This document shows positions 1-4,346 of a stretch of DNA of 5,425 nucleotides, piece by piece. Under the pieces are notes generated by a model. That model searched no databases. It saw only the letters and a program-made list of their open reading frames with translations, and was not told where the DNA came from. Each line of letters begins with the position of its first letter. Positions within the stretch are counted from its first letter, which is position 1. This stretch comes from SMXL01 sp036985715 (GTDB lineage: Bacteria > Bacteroidota > Rhodothermia > Rhodothermales > UBA10348): the NCBI GenBank assembly GCA_036985715.1, contig BTQE01000164.1:1-5425 (forward strand), given 5' to 3'. The position numbers were made by a program, and so were the translations under genes.

Positions 1-44
1 ATCTCTCTTTCTTCTTCGGTAAGCGTCACGACGTATCTTTTCAT
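1..44 (-). CDS. IS630-family transposase, N-terminal fragment cut by window edge
   Basis: Reading the - strand from an ATG at 44-42 gives 14 codons, MKRYVVTLTEEERE, before the window ends. This resembles the opening of IS630-family (Tc1/mariner-like DDE) transposases, which commonly start M-K-K/R-Y-x-V-x-L-T-x-E-E-R ahead of a helix-turn-helix domain that binds the element ends. GAGGA (complement of 51-55) lies 6 bases before the ATG, a strong ribosome binding site that most + strand genes here lack. A plausible promoter lies further upstream. The helix-turn-helix and DDE domains would be left of position 1, so it cannot be told whether the transposase is intact. The family call rests on few residues; another short helix-turn-helix protein is the main alternative. 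Confidence 0.6.
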   Translation of the reverse strand, partial: MKRYVVTLTEEERE

Positions 45-83
45 AGCCAATCCTCACGGTTTGATTATGAAGATAAGATACGA

Positions 84-112
84 ATTATATTACGGCATTA
101 CACGTGTGACAT
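84..112 (-). promoter_or_regulatory. Candidate sigma70-type promoter for the transposase
   Basis: On the - strand, ATGTCA (complement of 107-112, 4 of 6 matches to TTGACA) is followed after exactly 17 bases by TATAAT (complement of 84-89, a perfect match). Transcription would start about 7 bases further, leaving a leader of roughly 30 bases before the ATG at 44. An 8-base palindrome, ACACGTGT (100-107), lies in the spacer next to the -35 box and could bind a dimeric regulator, though this may be chance. If the host is Bacteroidota, whose main promoter consensus differs, the promoter may reflect the element's earlier host. Confidence 0.4.
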
Positions 113-117
113 GACAC

Positions 118-138
118 TAGTGCAAAACGCGTGCACTA
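118..138. repeat. Short inverted repeat TAGTGCA / TGCACTA
   Basis: TAGTGCA at 118-124 and TGCACTA at 132-138 are perfect 7-base inverted repeats separated by AAACGCG. Both arms carry a TA and lie just outside the proposed insertion element boundary. The repeat could be part of the element's terminus, an operator, or a structure in the flanking DNA. It has no run of T after it, so it does not look like a terminator. Confidence 0.35.
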
Positions 139-160
139 CGAGCTGGACGAACGATTTCCC

Positions 161-166
161 TTGACA
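161..166 (+). promoter_or_regulatory. Possible -35 box ahead of the lipoprotein gene
   Basis: TTGACA at 161-166 matches the sigma70 -35 consensus exactly. At the usual 17-base spacing, however, the -10 position (184-189, GTCATT) is poor, and the transcript would begin only a few bases before the ATG at 200. It is therefore a weak promoter candidate, kept because no better one is visible upstream of this gene. Confidence 0.15.
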
Positions 167-199
167 TACAGTGCTTTCAACCCGTCATTCGGATAAGAG

Positions 200-646
200 A
201 TGGATCGTTTTACTGCAAATATCGTCCTGATTCTGCTGTTCTCCGGTTGCCAGATCCTTGGCCCCGAAGACTTGAATAGTGCGTCCGACCTCGACCAGAT
301 CACACTGGTCCCAATTGGAGATTCGAACACCATTGAGAAGGATCCCTTTGAGATCGTATCCAGCTCGATCGAGGGAGACGTTCTCCTCCTCACACTGTCT
401 TACGGAGGCGGATGCGAGGATCACGAATTCGCATTCTATTCAGAAGGACCTGTCATGGAATCTTTCCCTCCCGGCGCGATGATTCGCGTGTATCATGATT
501 CGAAAAACGATCATTGTCGCGCGCTTATCCGGCAGACGTTCGAAATCGATCTTCGCCCCCTTCGCGCAAACGAAACGGACCAGGTCGTCATCTTTCTTCT
601 CCACTTCGACCAGGACGAGACGTCTCGATTGCGCTATCGGTACTAG
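200..646 (+). CDS. Small predicted lipoprotein of unknown function
   Basis: The 148-residue product begins with a hydrophobic segment (residues 8-16, IVLILLFSG) ending at Cys17, giving a lipobox-like L-F-S-G-C. This fits a type II signal peptide, with the protein lipid-anchored in the cell envelope. The basic N-region is weak (Asp2, Arg3), so anchoring is likely rather than sure. The mature part holds GGGC-x-x-H-x-F (residues 69-77) and a later C-x-A-x-I (106-110). Cys72 and Cys106 could form a disulfide. I recall similar GGC-EH-F / C-A-I patterns in uncharacterised bacterial lipoproteins but cannot name the family. ATG 200 is the first possible start, because an in-frame TAA lies at 194-196. 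Ribosome binding is weak (GGA at 191-193). The gene sits between an insertion element edge and the yicC operon, so it may be accessory. No function is proposed. Confidence 0.7.
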   Translation: MDRFTANIVLILLFSGCQILGPEDLNSASDLDQITLVPIGDSNTIEKDPFEIVSSSIEGDVLLLTLSYGGGCEDHEFAFYSEGPVMESFPPGAMIRVYHDSKNDHCRALIRQTFEIDLRPLRANETDQVVIFLLHFDQDETSRLRYRY

Positions 647-662
647 TACGTAGGGACCTACG
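640..662. repeat. Adjacent palindromes at the end of the lipoprotein gene
   Basis: GTACTAGTAC (640-649) is a perfect 10-base palindrome covering the TAG stop codon at 644-646. It runs directly into CGTAGG-GA-CCTACG (649-662), which can form a five-base-pair stem with a GGAC loop. No T run follows, so this is at best a weak transcription end or mRNA-stabilising structure. A binding site upstream of yicC is also possible. Confidence 0.35.
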
Positions 663-719
663 ACCACCCATTGTACCTTCCACCATCCCTATCTTCTTCG
701 CGAACAAACGGGCACGCGT

Positions 720-1601
720 ATGATCTCGAGTATGACAGGATTCGGTCGTGGAGAATCCGAGTTGGAAGAATATCAAGCCACGGTCGAACTCCGCTCGGTA
801 AACAATCGTTACTGCGAGGTGACAACGCGACTTCCCAAGCTGCTCGTGGATCGGGAAGCGAGCGTTCAAAAAATGATCAAAGCCGTCTTTGCTCGTGGTC
901 GGATCAACGTGCAACTCAAACTGGAACTTCCACCCGGTCGGGGCGCAGATCTGGTCGTCGATGAAACCATCGCCGCCGACTATTACTCGCTTCTCGAATC
1001 GCTTCGCAGAAAAACAGGCATTGAAGATCCCGTGCGTCTTGATCACTTGTTGAAGAATCCTGACCTCTTCCGAGCCGGTGACGCAGACGAATCCCTGGCG
1101 GAAAATGCTTGGACTGTCACCAAGGAGGCCATAACGAAGGCCGCCGAAGAAATGCACCTGATGCGTGTTCAGGAAGGGCAAGCGCTTGAGACGGAGCTTC
1201 GCGAGAGAATTGAAGCGATCGGGACTCGGCTTTTGGAAATCGAAGAAGAAGCCCCAAAACGGCTCCCTGCCGCAGGGGAAAAGCTCAGAAGCCGTCTGGC
1301 CGAAATCGTTGAAGACGACCGAATTGATAATGATCGTTTGGAATTCGAGATGGCCATTCTTGCCGACAAACTGGACGTTCGCGAGGAATGCGTGCGGCTC
1401 CATTCTCATCTCGATCTCTTTCAAGAAGCCCTCGATGGAGACAAACCCGTCGGAAGAAAACTCAATTTTCTCTCACAAGAAATGAATCGGGAAATCAACA
1501 CGATCGGTTCCAAGGCGAACGACGCGGGGCTTTCGCATCTCGTGGTTGAGATGAAGGAAGACCTTGAAAAAATCCGCGAGCAGGTAGAGAACGTTGAGTA
1601 G
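720..1601 (+). CDS. yicC: YicC/YloC family endoribonuclease
   Basis: The 293-residue protein matches the YicC family from end to end at its usual length. It has the N-terminal signature M-I-x-S-M-T-G-F-G-R-G-E (1-12), ELRSVNNRY (23-31), an acidic helical middle (about 130-225), and the C-terminal signature from GRKLNFLSQEMNRE (245-258) through GSKANDA (263-269) to EKIREQVENVE (283-293). Family members are metal-dependent endoribonucleases; in E. coli YicC takes part in degradation of the small RNA RyhB. The protein should act in the cytoplasm on RNA. The ATG at 720 fits the family start exactly, although there is no clear Shine-Dalgarno sequence. The stop overlaps the start of gmk by 8 bases. 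yicC next to gmk is a widespread arrangement, implying co-expression. Family identity is very sure; the RNA targets in this organism are unknown. Confidence 0.96.
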   Translation: MISSMTGFGRGESELEEYQATVELRSVNNRYCEVTTRLPKLLVDREASVQKMIKAVFARGRINVQLKLELPPGRGADLVVDETIAADYYSLLESLRRKTGIEDPVRLDHLLKNPDLFRAGDADESLAENAWTVTKEAITKAAEEMHLMRVQEGQALETELRERIEAIGTRLLEIEEEAPKRLPAAGEKLRSRLAEIVEDDRIDNDRLEFEMAILADKLDVREECVRLHSHLDLFQEALDGDKPVGRKLNFLSQEMNREINTIGSKANDAGLSHLVVEMKEDLEKIREQVENVE

Positions 1602-2178
1602 TTCGTCCGAGCCTTGCATCGTTGTTCTCACTGCGCCCAGCGGATCCGGTAAAACCACGATCGCAAGCCGACTACTGCAGGCGTTCGACGGGATGCGATT
1701 CTCGATCTCCGCAACGACTCGCGAACGTCGGAAAAACGAAGAAGAAGATGTTCATTATCATTTTCTGAGCCAGGAACAGTTCGATCAGGAGCAGCTTGCC
1801 GGACGGCTCGTCGAGTATGAAGAGGTTTACCCGGGATGCAGTTATGGCACCTTGATGAGCGAAATCGAACTCTCTTCGAAGGAAGAACCCGTGCTACTCG
1901 ACGTCGATGTCAAAGGCGCCGCCAACGTCAAACGCATCTACAAAGATCTGGCTCTGGTCATCTTTATTCGCCCCCCCTCTATCCACGTTCTCGAAGAGCG
2001 GCTCAGAAATCGTAAAACGGAGTCCGAGGAGGCCTTTCGGGTCCGACTCGAACGGGCTGAAATGGAACTCACATTCGAGGACCGATTCGACCATAAAATC
2101 GTTAACGATGTACTCGACGACGCCGTCGAAGAGGCTATCCAGCTCGTTGCGAACTTCCTGGGACGAGAAACCGAATGA
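1594..2178 (+). CDS. gmk: Guanylate kinase
   Basis: The enzyme phosphorylates GMP to GDP with ATP, an essential cytoplasmic step in making GTP and dGTP. In the 194-residue product I see the P-loop APSGSGKTT (14-22), the GMP-binding SISATTRERR (37-46), the EYEEV...SYGT segment (74-86), LLDVDVKGAANV (101-112), the arginine-rich lid (about 136-154) and IVND (169-172). Length is normal for the family. The start is a TTG at 1594: an in-frame TAG lies at 1585-1587, and no ATG or GTG occurs before the P-loop. Its ribosome binding site is weak (AGG about 9 bases upstream). The start lies inside the end of yicC, so translation is probably coupled. Its own stop overlaps the coaBC start in ATGA. The VDVKG and ELTFEDRFD stretches resemble Bacteroidota-type enzymes. 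Confidence 0.97.
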   Translation: MSSSSEPCIVVLTAPSGSGKTTIASRLLQAFDGMRFSISATTRERRKNEEEDVHYHFLSQEQFDQEQLAGRLVEYEEVYPGCSYGTLMSEIELSSKEEPVLLDVDVKGAANVKRIYKDLALVIFIRPPSIHVLEERLRNRKTESEEAFRVRLERAEMELTFEDRFDHKIVNDVLDDAVEEAIQLVANFLGRETE

Positions 2179-3407
2179 GCGAAACCACACCCCATAGACT
2201 CTCCGGAAAGCGGGTAATCCTCGGTATTTCGGGCGGAATCGCAGCCTATAAGGCTGCCGAACTCATTCGTCTTTATAAGAAGGCCGGGGCAGAGGTACAG
2301 GTGGTCATGACTCCGACTGCGGAAAAGTTCGTTACGCCTCTCACGCTAGGTACTCTATCCGAACGCGCGGTCCATGCAGAAATATTTCCGGAAAATGAAC
2401 TCGGCAGCTGGACCAAACACATTGAATTCGGACTCTGGGGGGATGTTTATGTAATCGCACCGGCGACAGCGCAGACGATGGCGAAGCTGGCCAGCGGAAT
2501 GTGCGATTCTATGCTAACGGCCGTTGCCCTGGCTGCTCGATGTCCGATCATCGTCTGTCCCGCGATGGATCACGATATGTGGGAGCACCCCGCGACGCGT
2601 GAGAGCGTTCAAACGCTTGAAGGATTTGGGTATCACATTATGGAACCCGAAGAGGGTGAACTGGCGAGTGGCCTCATCGGGAAAGGACGACTCCCGGAGC
2701 CTGCGAATATTTTTGCGCGCACCGAAGAAATCCTTGCCGAAGCAGCGTCCAGAAAGAAAGGACGACTCGCTGGAACGAAGATCCTGGTAACCGCTGGTCC
2801 GACCCGCGAAGCTATTGACCCCGTTCGATTCATATCCAATCTTTCAACAGGAACGATGGGATACGCAATCGCAGCAGCCGCTGAACGTCGAGGCGCTGAT
2901 GTGATTCTCGTGAGCGGACCAACCTCTCTCGAAAAGCCTGAGGGCGTGCATCGGATAGATGTAACGACAGCCGCCGAGATGTACGACGCTGTGCATAAAG
3001 AAACTGACGCTGAGCTCATCGTCATGGTCGCCGCCGTAGCCGATTACGCGCCGGCCAACCCTGCGCAATACAAAATCAAGAAGGGAGGCGAAAAGCCGGA
3101 CCTGGATCTCAAACCCACGCAGGATATTTTGGCCAGTCTTGGGGCTGGAAAAAGGGAAGGTCAGACGCTCGTCGGTTTTGCGCTGGAGACCGACAACGCG
3201 GAAGAAAATGCCCGAGTCAAGCTGAAAAAAAAGAATCTGGACTGGATTATTCTGAATAATCCGAACGACGAAGGCGCTGGATTCGGAACGGAGACCAACC
3301 GCGTGACCATGATGGGCCGCGATGGAACCGAAGAACCGCTCCCCTTAATGGAGAAGCGCGAAGTGGCCGAGTATATCCTCGATCGAGTGCTGCGAGAGGA
3401 ATCGTAA
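2175..3407 (+). CDS. coaBC: Bifunctional CoaBC (phosphopantothenoylcysteine decarboxylase/synthetase)
   Basis: This cytoplasmic fusion enzyme catalyses two steps of coenzyme A synthesis. The C-terminal CoaB half joins 4'-phosphopantothenate to cysteine using CTP, and the N-terminal flavin-dependent CoaC half decarboxylates the product to 4'-phosphopantetheine. CoaC (about 10-190) shows GISGGIAAYKAAEL (17-30), the catalytic His82 in KHIEFGLW, PAMD (129-132) and ELASGLIGKGR (162-172). CoaB (about 199-405) shows TAGPTREAIDPVRFISN (206-222), STGTMG (224-229), AAVADYAP (286-293), KIKK (300-303), LKPTQDIL (312-319) and VGFALET (333-339). The 410-residue length is typical. Compared with E. coli, the PAMN Asn is Asp132 and the flap Cys is Ser165; I recall both changes in Bacteroidota, so the enzyme is probably active. 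ATG 2175 overlaps the gmk stop (ATGA), supporting coupled translation. No rpoZ lies between them. Confidence 0.97.
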   Translation: MSETTPHRLSGKRVILGISGGIAAYKAAELIRLYKKAGAEVQVVMTPTAEKFVTPLTLGTLSERAVHAEIFPENELGSWTKHIEFGLWGDVYVIAPATAQTMAKLASGMCDSMLTAVALAARCPIIVCPAMDHDMWEHPATRESVQTLEGFGYHIMEPEEGELASGLIGKGRLPEPANIFARTEEILAEAASRKKGRLAGTKILVTAGPTREAIDPVRFISNLSTGTMGYAIAAAAERRGADVILVSGPTSLEKPEGVHRIDVTTAAEMYDAVHKETDAELIVMVAAVADYAPANPAQYKIKKGGEKPDLDLKPTQDILASLGAGKREGQTLVGFALETDNAEENARVKLKKKNLDWIILNNPNDEGAGFGTETNRVTMMGRDGTEEPLPLMEKREVAEYILDRVLREES

Positions 3408-3414
3408 CGCGGAA

Positions 3415-3434
3415 ATCCACACTCTTTTGTGGAT
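3415..3434 (+). terminator. Small hairpin after coaBC, possible weak terminator
   Basis: ATCCACA (3415-3421) and TGTGGAT (3428-3434) form a perfect 7-base-pair stem with a CTCTTT loop, starting 8 bases after the coaBC stop. No T run follows the stem, so it is not a classic intrinsic terminator. It may mark the end of the yicC-gmk-coaBC message, attenuate it, or protect its 3' end. It also covers the earliest in-frame start codons (TTG 3427, ATG 3433) of the next open frame. Confidence 0.3.
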
Positions 3435-3519
3435 GATTCTTGGGAAACTTGTTAGCAGATCTCAGGCCGAGAGCGCCCTCTGCGGCGTACCTTTTTCCAC
3501 TGACTTTCCCCCACACGTC

Positions 3520-4323
3520 ATGCCCAAATCACCCGCCGAGTTACTCTCAGAAGTCAAGCACGCTCTCGAACATCAGATGGACGCTTTCGGCTCTCTGGTC
3601 TACACCGACGTGCCCATCCAAAAGAACTCACCAGAGAGCGAAGACACGGAGACACCCGCCAATCTTTTTGGAGAATCAACCCATTCAAAACAGATAACTG
3701 AGGATTCATCGCCATATACCCGGATAGAGAATCTCATCCCTACAGAGTCTCCGCTCAACCGGCTGTCCACGCTGGAGGAAGTCGCCCGCTTTGTAGCTTC
3801 AACCATGCTTACTCCGCTTGACGAAACCAGAACCAATCCCGTTTTCGGCGTGGGAAATCCTAATGCTGATCTTCTGGTGATCGGAGAAGCACCGGGTGCC
3901 GATGAAGACAAACAGGGTGAACCCTTCGTCGGCCGAGCGGGACAACTGCTGACCAAGATCCTGCAGGCGATCGGTTTCGAGAGAAACGATGTCTATATCG
4001 CAAACATCCTCAAGAGCCGACCCCCGAATAACCGCGATCCGCTCCGGGAAGAAATCGAAGCACATATTCCGATTCTTTACAAACAGATTGCGCTAATACG
4101 GCCCAAACTCATTCTTTGTGTGGGAAAAACAGCAGGGACTTCACTCCTGAATCTGAACACATCCCTTGCCAAAATGCGGGGTGTATTTCATGATTATCAC
4201 GGCCTGCCGGTACTCGTCACATACCACCCGGCCGCGTTACTTAGAAATCCGAATTGGAAACGACCGACCTGGGAGGACGTACAGTTACTACGGGCCCATT
4301 ACGATGAACTCGGTGGAGCCTGA
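3520..4323 (+). CDS. udg: Family 4-type uracil-DNA glycosylase lacking the Fe-S cluster cysteines
   Basis: Uracil-DNA glycosylase removes uracil from DNA as the first step of base excision repair. The catalytic domain fills residues 85-267: GVGNPNADLLVIGEAPG (110-126) then ADED (127-130), EPFVGRAGQLL (134-144), ILKSRPPNNRDP (163-174) and HPAALLR (236-242), the family 4 motifs in order. The four cysteines that normally bind [4Fe-4S] are replaced by Thr95, Thr98, Ser166 and His182. The only Cys is Cys200, so a standard cluster is impossible. Residues 1-85 are polar and probably disordered (many Ser, Glu, Thr), apart from a helix near 5-24. ATG 3520 is preferred because the protein then opens with that helix; the frame is open from TTG 3427 and ATG 3433, and no ribosome binding site decides. 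dnaB follows after 23 bases, suggesting cotranscription. There is no UDGX-type KRRIH loop. Confidence 0.88.
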   Translation: MPKSPAELLSEVKHALEHQMDAFGSLVYTDVPIQKNSPESEDTETPANLFGESTHSKQITEDSSPYTRIENLIPTESPLNRLSTLEEVARFVASTMLTPLDETRTNPVFGVGNPNADLLVIGEAPGADEDKQGEPFVGRAGQLLTKILQAIGFERNDVYIANILKSRPPNNRDPLREEIEAHIPILYKQIALIRPKLILCVGKTAGTSLLNLNTSLAKMRGVFHDYHGLPVLVTYHPAALLRNPNWKRPTWEDVQLLRAHYDELGGA

Positions 4324-4346
4324 ACTTCAAAACAGACATTTCTTTG

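Larger units (their letters stand above)
1..119 (-). mobile_element. Probable right-hand end of an IS630-like insertion sequence (partial)
   Basis: The segment contains the transposase start, its ribosome binding site and an AT-rich leader (about 60-100) with a promoter-like sequence. IS630-family elements insert at TA, often within CTAG, and duplicate the TA. A CTAG sits at 117-120 within the palindrome CACTAGTG (115-122), at a suitable distance upstream of the transposase. I infer that the element ends there, with 118-119 as the target TA. The other terminus is outside the window, so the inverted repeat cannot be matched. A second TA at 137-138 is an alternative boundary. Confidence 0.35.

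Noticed and set aside
136..424. Two - strand open frames of 79-85 codons opposite the lipoprotein gene
   Set aside because: They have no signal peptide, domain or ribosome binding site, while the + strand frame has a lipobox-like start. They are best seen as shadows.
671..695. Possible promoter TTGTAC ... TATCTT ahead of yicC
   Set aside because: The spacer is only 13 bases, too short for a sigma70 promoter, and the boxes are imperfect. A promoter for yicC is expected nearby but I cannot place it.
588..1424. Long open frame of 278 codons on the - strand
   Set aside because: It lies almost wholly antisense to yicC, whose + strand product matches its family from end to end. The antisense protein shows no recognisable motif.
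2168..2184. Frameshift or gene fusion at the gmk-coaBC overlap
   Set aside because: The four-base ATGA overlap is an ordinary coupled stop/start. Both proteins have complete, normal ends.
3415..3440. Classic rho-independent terminator after coaBC
   Set aside because: The hairpin is perfect, but it is followed by GATTCTTGGG rather than a T run, so it is listed only as a weak candidate.
3799..4323. UDGX-type (covalent uracil-binding) glycosylase
   Set aside because: The motif is GEAPG rather than GEQPG, and no KRRIH-like loop is present between the SRPP motif and HPAALLR, so family 4 fits better.
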